NCBI GenBank assembly: GCA_041655275.1
Contig: JBBAFU010000001.1
Coordinates: forward strand, 124,001-188,000
Length of the DNA: 64,000 nucleotides
Source: JAJYRX01 sp041655275
Lineage (GTDB): Bacteria; Pseudomonadota; Gammaproteobacteria; Burkholderiales; Burkholderiaceae_B
Reading direction: 5' to 3'
Position 1 is the first letter of the stretch; each line of letters begins with the position of its first letter. This document shows, one piece after another, positions 26,787 through 35,739 of this stretch. Below the pieces are notes generated by a model. It had not been told where the DNA came from. It worked only from the letters and a program-made list of their open reading frames with translations, and made no database searches. The position numbers and the translations under genes were made by a program.

Positions 26787-27743
26787 ATGACTCTGACAGA
26801 ACTCAAATATATTGTTGCCGTCGCACGCGAACGCCACTTCGGCCGCGCTGCGGAAGCCTGTTTCGTCAGCCAGCCCACGCTGTCCGTTGCCATCCGCAAG
26901 CTCGAGGATGAGCTGGGTGTCGTGCTTTTCGAGCGTGGCGGACCCGAGATCGGTATCACGCCCATTGGCCTGAAGGTTGTGGCCCAGGCCCAGCGTGTGC
27001 TCGAGGAAAGCGCCCGTTTGCTCGAGCTGGCGCGCCAGGGGCATGATCCCCTGGACGGGCCCTTGCGCGTGGGCGTCATTCCGACAATAGGGCCTTACCT
27101 GCTGCCCCATCTGGTACCGGCCCAGATCCGCCTGGCGCCACAGATGCCGCTTCTGCTTCAGGAGCATTTCACCGAGCGATTGCTGGAATTGCTGCGCCAG
27201 GGCGAAATTGATTGCGCCATCGTCGCGCTGCCCCTGCCCGATACAAGCTTTGCCATGGAAGCGCTGTATGACGAAGCTTTCTATGTGGCCCTGCCGTGCG
27301 CCCACCCCTGGGCGGCGCGTGAGGCGATTGCCGCCAATGAACTCAAGAATGAGACCATGCTGCTGCTCGGCATGGGGCACTGCTTTCGCGACCAGGTGCT
27401 GGAAGTCTGCCCGGAACTGTCCCGATATTCGGCCTCCAGCGAGGGCATACAGAAAACCTTCGAGGGCTCATCGCTGGAAACCATACGTCACATGGTGGCG
27501 GCCGGCATCGGCATCACGGTGTTACCCCGGAGCGCGCTGAATATGCCCGGTCAGGAAAACGCCCTGCTGAGCTATGTGCCGTTCTGCGATCCCGTGCCCG
27601 ACCGGCGCGTGGTGCTCATCTGGCGCAAGAGTTTTCCCCGCCCGGAAGCCATACAGGCGCTGGCCCACGCCATTCGCGAAGCCCGGGTGCCCGGTGCCGA
27701 CTATCTGCCGGATACGTCGGATGCCCTGGACACCCCGGCTTGA
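26787..27743 (+). CDS. oxyR: Hydrogen peroxide-sensing regulator OxyR
   Basis: A 318-residue LysR-type activator with an N-terminal winged helix-turn-helix (AAEACFVSQPTLSVAIRKLEDELG) and a C-terminal sensor domain. The redox pair Cys199 and Cys208 is present in GMGHCFRDQVLEVCPE, at the same positions as in E. coli OxyR, so peroxide sensing by a disulfide switch is well supported. The ATG at 26787 starts the canonical MTLTELKYIVAVARE. It follows recG after 45 bases and is followed by dps, a classic OxyR target. Confidence 0.96.
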   Translation: MTLTELKYIVAVARERHFGRAAEACFVSQPTLSVAIRKLEDELGVVLFERGGPEIGITPIGLKVVAQAQRVLEESARLLELARQGHDPLDGPLRVGVIPTIGPYLLPHLVPAQIRLAPQMPLLLQEHFTERLLELLRQGEIDCAIVALPLPDTSFAMEALYDEAFYVALPCAHPWAAREAIAANELKNETMLLLGMGHCFRDQVLEVCPELSRYSASSEGIQKTFEGSSLETIRHMVAAGIGITVLPRSALNMPGQENALLSYVPFCDPVPDRRVVLIWRKSFPRPEAIQALAHAIREARVPGADYLPDTSDALDTPA

Positions 27744-27820
27744 GCATAATGCTGCGCACAAAGCCGGCGCCGGCATGCTATCCTGCCCTTGTCCCGTTTA
27801 TTTCGTTACAGGAGGTAGTC

Positions 27821-28336
27821 ATGAAGAAACCTGCCAATCAGGGTGCGGTCGCTCGCAGTGAGGATGGCGCTCCCATCGATATCGGCATGTCGCCCGAGGC
27901 GCGTGCTTCGGTTACCGAGTTGCTGTCACGGCTGCTGGCCGACTCCTATACGCTGTATCTGATGACGCACAACTTCCACTGGAACGTCACAGGCCCCATG
28001 TTCAACACGCTGCATGTCATGTTCGAAGAGCAGTACACCGAACAATGGCAGGCCCTGGATGCCATTGCCGAGCGCATCCGTGCGCTGGGACATTTCGCAC
28101 CCGGTACCTATGCCGAATATGCGCGGTTGAGCTCCATAAAGGAGCCCGAAGGTGTACCCAGCGCGAAGGAAATGCTGGACATGCTCGTCAAGGGCAACGA
28201 AGCCGTCGCGCGCATCGCCCGTGCCGCCTTCGATCATGCCGACGAGGCCAATGACCAGCCATCCGTCGACCTGCTGGTGCAGCGCATGGATGTCCACGAA
28301 AAGAATGCCTGGATGCTGCGCAGCATGCTGCAATAG
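27821..28336 (+). CDS. dps: Dps ferritin-like DNA-protection protein
   Basis: A 171-residue ferritin-superfamily protein that forms a 12-subunit shell, oxidises Fe(II) with hydrogen peroxide and can coat DNA. The inter-subunit ferroxidase site is visible in HNFHWNVTGPMFNTLHVMFEEQY. A lysine/arginine-containing N-terminal tail (MKKPANQGAVAR) may contribute to DNA binding. Strong Shine-Dalgarno GGAGGT. The 77-base gap after oxyR holds a perfect 12-base GC palindrome (27763-27774). Control by OxyR is likely from context but no binding site was assigned. Confidence 0.93.
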   Translation: MKKPANQGAVARSEDGAPIDIGMSPEARASVTELLSRLLADSYTLYLMTHNFHWNVTGPMFNTLHVMFEEQYTEQWQALDAIAERIRALGHFAPGTYAEYARLSSIKEPEGVPSAKEMLDMLVKGNEAVARIARAAFDHADEANDQPSVDLLVQRMDVHEKNAWMLRSMLQ

Positions 28337-28377
28337 GCTATGCCCTGCTCAATCGCTTATCACAAGGAGGTTTGAAT

Positions 28378-29496
28378 ATGAACCGTTTCACCCCTCTGGC
28401 GGCAGCCCTTGGTCTGGCTGCCGGCATGATGCTGTCCACCGGCGCACTGGCCAACCCCATCAAGGTGGGCGTTGCAGGACCTTTCACCGGTGCACTGACC
28501 CAATATGGCGACATGGTCAAGGAAGGGGTCGACACCGCCATGGAGCAGATCAACGCCAAGGGTGGCGTGCTCGGCCGTCAACTCGAAGCCGTCATTGTCG
28601 ATGACGCCTGCGAACCCAAGCAAGGGCCTGTGGTTGCCAACCGCATCGTGAATGACAACATCGGTTATGTCGTCGGCCATGTATGCTCGGGCGCCACGAT
28701 CGCCGCCACGTCCATCTACGATGATGAAGCCGTCGTCATGGTCACACCGTCGGCCACGTCGCCGGCGGTTACCGACGGCAAGAATTATGAGTTCATCTTC
28801 CGCACCATCGGTCGCGATGACCAGCAGGGCCCGGCCGCTGCCGCCTTCATCCTCGAACATATCAAGCCCAAGCTTGTCGCCGTCATTCATGACAAGCAGT
28901 CCTACGGTCAGGGCATTGCCGCTGCGGTGCGTGATGATCTCGAGGCCGGCGGCACCAGCATTGCCTTCTTCGAAGGCATCAATGCCGGTGATTCGGATTA
29001 TTCCGCCGTCATCACCAAGCTCAAGAGCTCGGGCGCCGATTTCGTCTATTACGGGGGCTACCACCCCGAGATGGGTCTGCTGCTGCGCCAGGGCAAGGAG
29101 CAGGGACTGGATATTCGTTTCATGGGCCCCGAGGGTGTAGGCAACCCCGATATCAACGCGATTGCCGGTGATGCGGTTGAAGGCATGCTGGTAACCCTGC
29201 CGGCCGACTTCACGCAGGATGCAGCCAACGCCGAAGTCGTCAAGGCTTTCACGGACAAGGGTCGTGACCCTGGTGGCGCCTTCCAGATGACGGCCTATGC
29301 CGCCACCCTGGCGATTGCCACCGGCATCGAAGGCGCGGGTGCCGATGATCCCGAGAAGGTCGCTGCGTGGCTGCACGCCAACAGCGTCAAGACGCCGATC
29401 GGGGAAATCTCCTGGAACGACCAGGGTGACCTGAACGACTTCAAGTTTGACATCTTCACCTGGCACAACGACGGCAGCAAAACTGTCTTCGATTAA
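28378..29496 (+). CDS. livJ: Branched-chain amino acid ABC transporter, substrate-binding protein
   Basis: A 372-residue periplasmic binding protein of the Leu/Ile/Val family that feeds LivHMGF. It has a signal peptide (cleavage after GALA, residue 24) and the type I fold: IKVGVAGPFTGALTQYGDM, the hinge segments, VVGHVCSGATIAATSIYDDEAV and TPSATSPAVTD for ligand contact, and FQMTAYAATLAIATGIEGAG. The ATG at 28378 has AGGAGGT upstream and is preferred over a TTG two codons earlier. A strong stem-loop follows the stop, then proC, then livHMGF on the same strand. Confidence 0.93.
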   Translation: MNRFTPLAAALGLAAGMMLSTGALANPIKVGVAGPFTGALTQYGDMVKEGVDTAMEQINAKGGVLGRQLEAVIVDDACEPKQGPVVANRIVNDNIGYVVGHVCSGATIAATSIYDDEAVVMVTPSATSPAVTDGKNYEFIFRTIGRDDQQGPAAAAFILEHIKPKLVAVIHDKQSYGQGIAAAVRDDLEAGGTSIAFFEGINAGDSDYSAVITKLKSSGADFVYYGGYHPEMGLLLRQGKEQGLDIRFMGPEGVGNPDINAIAGDAVEGMLVTLPADFTQDAANAEVVKAFTDKGRDPGGAFQMTAYAATLAIATGIEGAGADDPEKVAAWLHANSVKTPIGEISWNDQGDLNDFKFDIFTWHNDGSKTVFD

Positions 29497-29512
29497 TCCC
29501 TGCCACGCTATC

Positions 29513-29543
29513 CGGCCCGCTCCCCATGGTGGAAAGCGGGCCG
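29513..29543 (+). repeat. Stem-loop between livJ and proC
   Basis: A perfect 9-base stem (CGGCCCGCT, 29513-29521, with 29535-29543) and a 13-base loop lie 16 bases after the livJ stop. No T-run follows, so it is more likely an mRNA-stabilising or attenuating hairpin that favours livJ over downstream genes than a full terminator. Confidence 0.6.
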
Positions 29544-29569
29544 TCGTGTGTCAGGCACGCCCCAGCACT

Positions 29570-30406
29570 ATGACCCGGACACTGAAAATCGCCTTTATCG
29601 GCGGCGGCAATATGGCCACCGCCCTGGCCAGCGGCCTGATCGGCACGCACTGCGCCGCAGATGACATCCATGTCGTCGATGTGGATGCCGGCTCGCTGGC
29701 GGCCTGGCAGGCAAGGGGCGCCTCCACCGCTCCGGCTGCCGACGAGCGGCTGGCGGCGCACCCGATATGGGTCTTCTGCGTGAAGCCCCAGGTCCTGCGT
29801 GAGGTGGTGAAGGCCTGCCGGCCTTTTCTGCAGGCCGACACCCTGGTCATCAGCGTGGCAGCCGGTATTGCTGCAAGCACCCTGGCCGGCTGGCTGGGTG
29901 AACCACAGCGACCCTGGCAGCGCCTGGTGCGCTGCATGCCCAACACGCCGGCGCTCATTGGTGCCGGTGCAGCCGGACTCATGGCGCTCGATGGCGTGAA
30001 TGCCCGGGACAAGGTCAATGCGCAGACTTTGCTCGAGGCGGTCGGCCAGGCCATCTGGGTGGAGTCCGACGCCCAGATCGATGCCGTGACGGCGCTGTCC
30101 GGCAGCGGCCCTGCCTATGTATTCCTGTTCCTGCAGGCCCTTATCGAAGGCGGCACCGCCCTGGGCCTGTCGACCGATCAGTCGCGCCGGCTCGCATTGG
30201 CAACCGTGGATGGCGCAACGCGGCTGGCAGCGGCATCTTCCGACGAACTGGCGGTGTTGCGCGCGCGCGTGACTTCACGCGGGGGCACCACGGCAGCGGC
30301 TTTGCAGGTCATGGGTGATGCCGGGTTTGAAACCATTGTGCACGCGGCCATGGTGGCGGCACGTGACCGGGCAGTCGCCCTGTCACAGGAGTTTTCCGAT
30401 GAATGA
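29570..30406 (+). CDS. proC: Pyrroline-5-carboxylate reductase
   Basis: A 278-residue enzyme for the last step of proline synthesis, reducing pyrroline-5-carboxylate with NAD(P)H. The Rossmann start IAFIGGGNMATALASGL, CVKPQVL, RCMPNTPALIGAGAAGL, and the signature ALSGSGPAYVFLFLQALIEGG with TSRGGTTAAALQVM are all present. The ATG at 29570 is set by the Rossmann start, with a weak Shine-Dalgarno. Its place inside the liv locus, 25 bases before livH, is unusual and would couple it to branched-chain amino-acid transport. Confidence 0.95.
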   Translation: MTRTLKIAFIGGGNMATALASGLIGTHCAADDIHVVDVDAGSLAAWQARGASTAPAADERLAAHPIWVFCVKPQVLREVVKACRPFLQADTLVISVAAGIAASTLAGWLGEPQRPWQRLVRCMPNTPALIGAGAAGLMALDGVNARDKVNAQTLLEAVGQAIWVESDAQIDAVTALSGSGPAYVFLFLQALIEGGTALGLSTDQSRRLALATVDGATRLAAASSDELAVLRARVTSRGGTTAAALQVMGDAGFETIVHAAMVAARDRAVALSQEFSDE

Positions 30407-30431
30407 CAGTGAAATTCCGGCATGACCTGAT

Positions 30432-31358
30432 ATGTCTGATCTCATTCCGCAACTGACACAACAGTTTTTCAACGGCCTGTCGCTCGGCGCCATCTACGCG
30501 CTCATTGCCATTGGCTACACCATGGTCTATGGCATCATCGGCATGATCAACTTCGCGCATGGCGAGATCTACATGATCGGCGCCTATGTCGGTCTGGTCA
30601 CGCTGTCGGCCATTGGCGTGAACAGCGGTCTGCCCGTTCCGGTTGTCATTCTCGCCATGCTGCTGGTAGCTGCGGCCGTCACCGCAGCCTATGGGTTCAC
30701 CATCGAGAAGGTGGCCTATGCACCCTTGCGTGGCGGCCCCCGCCTGGTACCGCTCATCTCGGCCATCGGCATGTCGATCTTCCTGCAGAACTGGGTCGCC
30801 ATCGGGCAGGGCGCCCGCGACATGGCGGTGCCGGCACTGGTGAGCGGTTCCCTGCAGTTCCAGCTGGGTTCCGAGTTCACCGTTACTGCGCCGTATTCCC
30901 GCATCATGATCATCCTCGTGACCGTGGTGCTCATGATTGCGCTCAGCCTGTACATCAAGTATTCCCGTGTCGGCCGCGCATCGCGCGCCTGTTCGCAGGA
31001 TCTGCAGATGGCCAATCTGCTGGGCATCGACACGAATCGCATCATCTCCTTCACTTTCGTGATCGGCGCCATGCTGGCAGCCGTCGGCGGTGTACTCATT
31101 GCCCTGGCCATCGGCAAGCTGAATCCCTTCATCGGCTTTCTGGCCGGCATCAAGGCCTTCACGGCTGCAGTGCTGGGCGGCATCGGCAGCATACCCGGCG
31201 CCATGCTGGGCGGTGTGCTGCTGGGGTTGGCGGAAACGTTTGCCGCCGCCTACATTTCGTCGCAATACAAGGATATCGTCGCCTTCAGTCTACTGGTGCT
31301 GATACTTCTGTTCCGCCCAACCGGTCTTCTGGGCAAACCTGAAGTGGAAAAAGTCTGA
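30432..31358 (+). CDS. livH: Branched-chain amino acid ABC transporter permease LivH
   Basis: A 308-residue inner-membrane permease that pairs with LivM. The N-terminal QQFFNGLSLGAIYALIAIGYTMVYGIIGMINFAHGE is the family hallmark, and EDxxA-type coupling residues appear as RACSQDLQMANLLGID. The C-terminus AVLGGIGSIPGAMLGGVLLG is typical. Its stop shares a base with the livM start (TGATG). Confidence 0.95.
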   Translation: MSDLIPQLTQQFFNGLSLGAIYALIAIGYTMVYGIIGMINFAHGEIYMIGAYVGLVTLSAIGVNSGLPVPVVILAMLLVAAAVTAAYGFTIEKVAYAPLRGGPRLVPLISAIGMSIFLQNWVAIGQGARDMAVPALVSGSLQFQLGSEFTVTAPYSRIMIILVTVVLMIALSLYIKYSRVGRASRACSQDLQMANLLGIDTNRIISFTFVIGAMLAAVGGVLIALAIGKLNPFIGFLAGIKAFTAAVLGGIGSIPGAMLGGVLLGLAETFAAAYISSQYKDIVAFSLLVLILLFRPTGLLGKPEVEKV

Positions 31359-32584
31359 TGGGAAGTGTCTTCAAGAACGCGTTCGGCGCTGCCGTGCTCG
31401 CCGGCATCATTCTTGCGCCGGTCTTCGGCCTGCAGATCGTGCGTGTGGGCATGACGAGCACCATAGAGCCCGAATGGACGGTCATCATCGCGGGCATGGC
31501 CATCGTCTTCGTTTTCCAGATGCTTAGACCGATGGTGCAACGCAGCCTGGCCGGGCGCACGACGGCCCTGCGCATGCCCGTGCTGCAGGATCGCACGCGG
31601 CGCAACATCATCGCCGGGCTCGTCGCCGTCGCCCTGGTATGGCCTTTCTTCACCGGCCGCGGCCAGGTTGATATTGCGACACTGGTGCTCATCTATATCA
31701 TGCTTGGCCTGGGGCTGAATATCGTGGTCGGCTTTGCCGGCCTGCTCGACCTGGGTTTCGTGGGCTTCTACGCCGTGGGTGCCTATACCTATGCCTTGCT
31801 CTACCACTGGGCGGGCTGGGGCTTCTGGGAAGCCCTGCCGCTGGCCGGCGCGGTGTCCGCACTGTTCGGCTATCTTCTGGGCTTTCCCGTATTGCGCCTG
31901 CGCGGCGACTATCTGGCCATCGTGACGCTGGGCTTTGGCGAAATCATCCGCCTGCTGCTTATCAACCTCTACGATTTCACAGGCGGGCCCGACGGCATTT
32001 CGGGCATTCCCAAGCCCACGGTCTTCGGCTTTCCCATGTTGCGCCGTGCTCCTGAAGGGCAGATGAGCTTCCATGAGCTCGTGGGGTGGAAGTTCGAAAG
32101 CCAGGATGTCATTATCTATCTGTATCTGATGGCGCTTTGCCTGGCGCTCATCACGCTGTACGTCTCGACGCGCGTCATCCGCATGCCCATAGGTCGCGCC
32201 TGGGAAGCCCTGCGCGAAGACGAGATCGCCTGTCGCTCCCTGGGGCTGAACCCGACCAACATCAAGCTGTCGGCCTTCACCATGGGGGCCATGTTCGCGG
32301 GCTTTGGAGGTGCATTCTTCGCCGCGCGCCAGGGCCTGGTCAATCCCGAATCCTTCACTTTCATCGAATCCGCCCTCATACTGGCGATCGTGGTCCTGGG
32401 CGGGATGGGTTCGCAGGTGGGCGTCATTCTGGCAGCTATACTCGTTACTGTCGTTCCCGAGATTGCACGCGAGTTCGCAGAGTACCGAATGCTGATCTTC
32501 GGCCTGGTAATGGTGCTGATGATGATATGGCGCCCGCAGGGGCTGTTACCGGTGAAACGACCCGTGGTGGAACTGGCCCCATGA
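31358..32584 (+). CDS. livM: Branched-chain amino acid ABC transporter permease LivM
   Basis: A 408-residue inner-membrane permease partner of LivH. It has the LivM N-terminal extension with two membrane segments (about residues 7-23 and 35-52) before the core VGFAGLLDLGFVGFYAVGAY, and the coupling helix GRAWEALREDEIACRSLGLNPT. The C-terminal AIVVLGGMGSQVGVILAAI matches the family. Its stop overlaps the livG start (ATGA). Confidence 0.95.
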   Translation: MGSVFKNAFGAAVLAGIILAPVFGLQIVRVGMTSTIEPEWTVIIAGMAIVFVFQMLRPMVQRSLAGRTTALRMPVLQDRTRRNIIAGLVAVALVWPFFTGRGQVDIATLVLIYIMLGLGLNIVVGFAGLLDLGFVGFYAVGAYTYALLYHWAGWGFWEALPLAGAVSALFGYLLGFPVLRLRGDYLAIVTLGFGEIIRLLLINLYDFTGGPDGISGIPKPTVFGFPMLRRAPEGQMSFHELVGWKFESQDVIIYLYLMALCLALITLYVSTRVIRMPIGRAWEALREDEIACRSLGLNPTNIKLSAFTMGAMFAGFGGAFFAARQGLVNPESFTFIESALILAIVVLGGMGSQVGVILAAILVTVVPEIAREFAEYRMLIFGLVMVLMMIWRPQGLLPVKRPVVELAP

Positions 32585-33345
32585 GTGCGCTGCTTTCGGT
32601 GTCGGGCCTCACCATGCGCTTCGGCGGCCTGCTGGCTGTCGATGAAGTTGAATTCGAAGTCCGTCCCGACGAGGTGTTTGCCATCATCGGACCCAACGGC
32701 GCCGGCAAGACCACGGTATTCAACTGCGTCGGCGGATTCTACCGGCCCACAACAGGCCGCATTGTCATGGCGGGAGAAGACATCACCGGCCAGCCCAGCC
32801 ACAAGGTGGCGCGCCACGGCCTGGTGCGTACTTTTCAGAACGTGCGCCTGTTCAGGCAGCTCACCGTGCTCGAGAACCTGCTCGTTGCCCAGCACACGCA
32901 TATCGAGACCGGGCTGATTCAGGGTCTGTTCAAGACGCCCGGCTATCGCGCCTCGGAGCGCAAGGCACTGGAAACCGCTGCCTGGTGGCTGGATTTCATG
33001 GACATCCGTGAATATGCCAACCGCGAGGCCGGCAATCTTGCCTACGGTCACCAGCGCCGGCTGGAGATTGCGCGCTGCATGATCACACGCCCGCGTCTGC
33101 TCATGCTGGACGAGCCTGCAGCCGGCCTGAACCCCCAGGAAAAACGCAATCTTCAGGCACTCATTGATCAGCTGCGCCGCGAATTCGACGTGGCCGTGCT
33201 GCTTATCGAGCATGACATGAGCCTGGTGATGGGCGTGTCGGACCGTATCATGGTGATGGAGCATGGCAAGCCCATCATGACCGGCGAGCCCGAAGCTGTG
33301 CGTAACGATCCGCGCGTCATCAAGGCCTACCTGGGGGAAGAATAA
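32581..33345 (+). CDS. livG: Branched-chain amino acid ABC transporter ATPase LivG
   Basis: A 254-residue cytoplasmic ATPase of the Liv importer. Walker A GPNGAGKTT (about residues 37-45), Q-loop TFQNVRLF, a signature region written LAYGHQRRLEIARCM in place of LSGGQ, as is common in LivG, and Walker B LLMLDEPAAGL. The H-loop is LLIEHDM. The ATG at 32581 overlaps the livM stop; longer in-frame readings upstream run inside livM and are not real. Confidence 0.95.
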   Translation: MSALLSVSGLTMRFGGLLAVDEVEFEVRPDEVFAIIGPNGAGKTTVFNCVGGFYRPTTGRIVMAGEDITGQPSHKVARHGLVRTFQNVRLFRQLTVLENLLVAQHTHIETGLIQGLFKTPGYRASERKALETAAWWLDFMDIREYANREAGNLAYGHQRRLEIARCMITRPRLLMLDEPAAGLNPQEKRNLQALIDQLRREFDVAVLLIEHDMSLVMGVSDRIMVMEHGKPIMTGEPEAVRNDPRVIKAYLGEE

Positions 33346-34047
33346 GTGCTCACGCTCAGCAATGTTCACACCCATTACGGCGCCATCGAGGCGCTGAACG
33401 ATGTTTCGGTTGACGTTCGCCAGGGCGAAATCGTCACGCTCATCGGCGCCAATGGCGCCGGCAAGACGACACTGCTCATGACGGTCTGCGGTTCACCTCG
33501 CGCTTCCGCCGGCAGCATACGTTTCCTCGATGAAGAAATCGCCCGCGAGGATACGCATAGCATCATGCGTCGCGGCATTGCGATTTCACCCGAAGGACGG
33601 CGCGTCTTCCCGGATCTTACCGTCGATGAAAACCTGAAGATGGGCGGCTTCTTCCTCAACCGGGAAGAGATCGAACAGAGCATAGATCACGTCTACGCGC
33701 TTTTTCCGCGACTCAGGGAGCGGGCGAGCCAGCGTGCGGGCACCATGTCAGGGGGTGAACAGCAGATGCTGGCCATAGGGCGTGCCCTGATGACCCGTCC
33801 CAGGCTGCTGCTGCTCGATGAACCCACCCTGGGGCTGGCGCCGCTCATCATCGCGCAGATTTTCGAGATCATCCAGACCATCCGCGAGGAAGGCGTTACC
33901 GTCTTCCTCGTCGAACAGAATGCCAACAAGGCCCTGCAGATCGCCGATAGAGGTTACGTGCTGGAAACCGGCAAGGTGGTACTTGCCGATAGCGGCGCCA
34001 ACCTGCTTGTGAACGATGAGGTGCGCAAGGCCTATCTGGGCGCCTGA
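33346..34047 (+). CDS. livF: Branched-chain amino acid ABC transporter ATPase LivF
   Basis: A 233-residue ATPase partner of LivG. Walker A GANGAGKTT, SPEGRRVFPDLTVDENL (LivF-typical Q-loop region), signature MSGGEQQMLAIGRALM, Walker B LLLLDEPTLGLAP and H-loop VEQN. It starts with GTG immediately after the livG stop, with GGGGAA upstream. Its last 16 bases overlap the convergent GST gene. Confidence 0.95.
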   Translation: MLTLSNVHTHYGAIEALNDVSVDVRQGEIVTLIGANGAGKTTLLMTVCGSPRASAGSIRFLDEEIAREDTHSIMRRGIAISPEGRRVFPDLTVDENLKMGGFFLNREEIEQSIDHVYALFPRLRERASQRAGTMSGGEQQMLAIGRALMTRPRLLLLDEPTLGLAPLIIAQIFEIIQTIREEGVTVFLVEQNANKALQIADRGYVLETGKVVLADSGANLLVNDEVRKAYLGA

Positions 34048-34649
34048 AGGCCTTCCGCCACCAGGGCTGCCTGTACGCCGGGATCAGCCTCCATGCGCGC
34101 GAAGAAGGCCTTCAGATTGTCCATGCCGTCCAGGGGCACCTGCTTGAACTGCGCCCAGCGCAGCAGCGTGTACAGATAGGGATCGGCAATCGAGCGGGAG
34201 CCTGCAATCCATTCACGCCCTTCGAGCTGACGCTCGGCAATCGCGAACAGGTCGACAAGCATGCGGGAAGCCCCTTCAATGAGCTCGGCCTGCGCCGCCT
34301 CGGAGCCCACATAGCGGGGGGCGGCAAACAACAGTGCGAACGTGCGGTGCAGGTCGGCATTGCAGAAGGCCAGCCAGCGGCGCACCTCGGCGCGTGCGCG
34401 CAGGTCGTCAGGTAGCAGGCCGCTGTGCGGATTGCGCTCGGCAATGTACTCCAGGATGGCGGAGCTCTGGGTCAGGATGAAGTCGCCATCCTCGAGCACG
34501 GGCACGGCACCCGCCGGATTGAGCGCAAGAAAAGGCGCCTGCTTCAGTTCATCACGGGCAACCGCCTGCAACTCATGGTTTTCTCCGGCCCAGATAAGGG
34601 CAATATGGCTCGCCAGCGGGCAGGCCCCAGGCAGGTAATATAATTTCAT
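34032..34649 (-). CDS. Glutathione S-transferase, beta-class-like
   Basis: A 205-residue cytosolic GST. The N-terminal thioredoxin-fold domain begins MKLYYLPGACPLASHIAL, where Cys10 matches the beta-class catalytic cysteine, and has the cis-Pro strand AVPVLEDGDFILTQSSAILEYIAE that binds glutathione. The C-terminal helical domain contains the N-capping segment SIADPYLYTLLRWA. Specific substrate unknown; detoxification or thiol transfer is inferred from the family. It ends inside the 3' end of livF on the other strand. Confidence 0.92.
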   Translation of the reverse strand: MKLYYLPGACPLASHIALIWAGENHELQAVARDELKQAPFLALNPAGAVPVLEDGDFILTQSSAILEYIAERNPHSGLLPDDLRARAEVRRWLAFCNADLHRTFALLFAAPRYVGSEAAQAELIEGASRMLVDLFAIAERQLEGREWIAGSRSIADPYLYTLLRWAQFKQVPLDGMDNLKAFFARMEADPGVQAALVAEGLQAPR

Positions 34650-34750
34650 GCGGACACCTCGTGAACAATGTGGCTGATGCCACGAATCTGCTTCGCGATA
34701 CAGTATAAGAAACTGTGCCCACCCGGTACAGGCAAGACAAGGACAGCCGC

Positions 34751-35722
34751 ATGGTGAAGCCCCCCCTCAGAATTGTTTTTCTCGATCGCGAGACGATCGC
34801 CCCGCACATCTCGCTGCGTCCGCCCCGTTTTGCCCATGAGCTCGTGGTGCATGAGCGCAGCGCCGCCGACGAAGTCAGCGCGCGGATTCGCGAAGCAGAC
34901 GTTGTCATTACCAACAAGGTGAGGGTATCGGCACAGGATATCGCCGCTGCCGGGCGGCTCAAGCTGATCGCGGTGGCCGCCACTGGTGTCGACAATGTCG
35001 ATCTGGACGCGTGTGCAAAGGCCGGCGTCACGGTATCCAATATCCGCGACTATGCCCGCAACACGGTGCCCGAGCACACTCTGGCGCTCATCTTCGCCTT
35101 GCGCCGCAGCCTGCCGGCCTATCGCCGGTCGGTTGCGGAAGGCGCCTGGCAGCGGGCGGGGCAGTTCTGCTATTTCGACTATCCGATCAATGATCTGGCC
35201 GGGTCAACGCTGGGCATTGTCGGGCGCGGCACGCTCGGCCAGTCCACGGGCCGCCTGGCTGCCGCGCTGGGCATGACGGTGCTCTACGCCGGCCGCAAGG
35301 GCAGTACCGACGTACAGGCGCCCTACGTGCCTTTTGACGAGATGCTCGCGCGCAGCGACATCATCAGCCTGCATTGTCCGCTCACGGAACACACACGCAA
35401 TCTGATCGGTGCCGGGGAGTTTGCCGCCATGCAGCGGCGGCCTCTCATCATCAACACTGCGCGCGGCGGTCTCGTGGATGAGCATGCGCTGGCGCACGCC
35501 CTGCGCTCGGGCCAGATCAGCGGTGCGGGCTTCGATGTTACCCGGCCCGAACCGCCACCGGCCGACTCGCCGCTCATGCAACTGCTGGATATGCCCAATT
35601 TCATCCTTACACCCCATGTGGGATGGGCGAGCAACCAGGCCATGCAGGCGCTTGCCGATCAATTGATCGACAATATCGAGGCGTTCGAGCGTGGTGAACC
35701 GCGCAATTGCGTTCAGCCCTGA
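34751..35722 (+). CDS. D-2-hydroxyacid dehydrogenase (hydroxypyruvate reductase-like)
   Basis: A 323-residue NAD(P)-dependent dehydrogenase of the D-isomer 2-hydroxyacid family. The nucleotide fold carries VGRGTLGQSTGRLAAALGM (GxGxxG), and the catalytic trio is visible: Arg in INTARGGLVDE, Glu in RPEPPPADSP and His in LTPHVGWAS. It is shorter than PdxB and closest in look to glycerate dehydrogenase/hydroxypyruvate reductase. The ATG at 34751 has AAGGA upstream. It lies 17 bases before epd, so a role on 4-phosphoerythronate is possible but only inferred. Confidence 0.9.
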   Translation: MVKPPLRIVFLDRETIAPHISLRPPRFAHELVVHERSAADEVSARIREADVVITNKVRVSAQDIAAAGRLKLIAVAATGVDNVDLDACAKAGVTVSNIRDYARNTVPEHTLALIFALRRSLPAYRRSVAEGAWQRAGQFCYFDYPINDLAGSTLGIVGRGTLGQSTGRLAAALGMTVLYAGRKGSTDVQAPYVPFDEMLARSDIISLHCPLTEHTRNLIGAGEFAAMQRRPLIINTARGGLVDEHALAHALRSGQISGAGFDVTRPEPPPADSPLMQLLDMPNFILTPHVGWASNQAMQALADQLIDNIEAFERGEPRNCVQP

Positions 35723-35739
35723 TTCCCGAGGCCGGTCTG

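Noticed and set aside
27763..27774. GC palindrome after oxyR as a terminator
   Set aside because: The 12-base GCCGGCGCCGGC dyad has no loop and no T-run, so it is not a convincing intrinsic terminator; it is mentioned only in the dps entry.
32086..32580. N-terminal extension of LivG
   Set aside because: The longer frame runs inside livM; LivG starts normally at 32581 with an ATGA overlap.
34717..34735. ACAGT...ACTGT dyad as a LexA box
   Set aside because: The half sites are in the wrong orientation for LexA (CTGT-N8-ACAG is needed).
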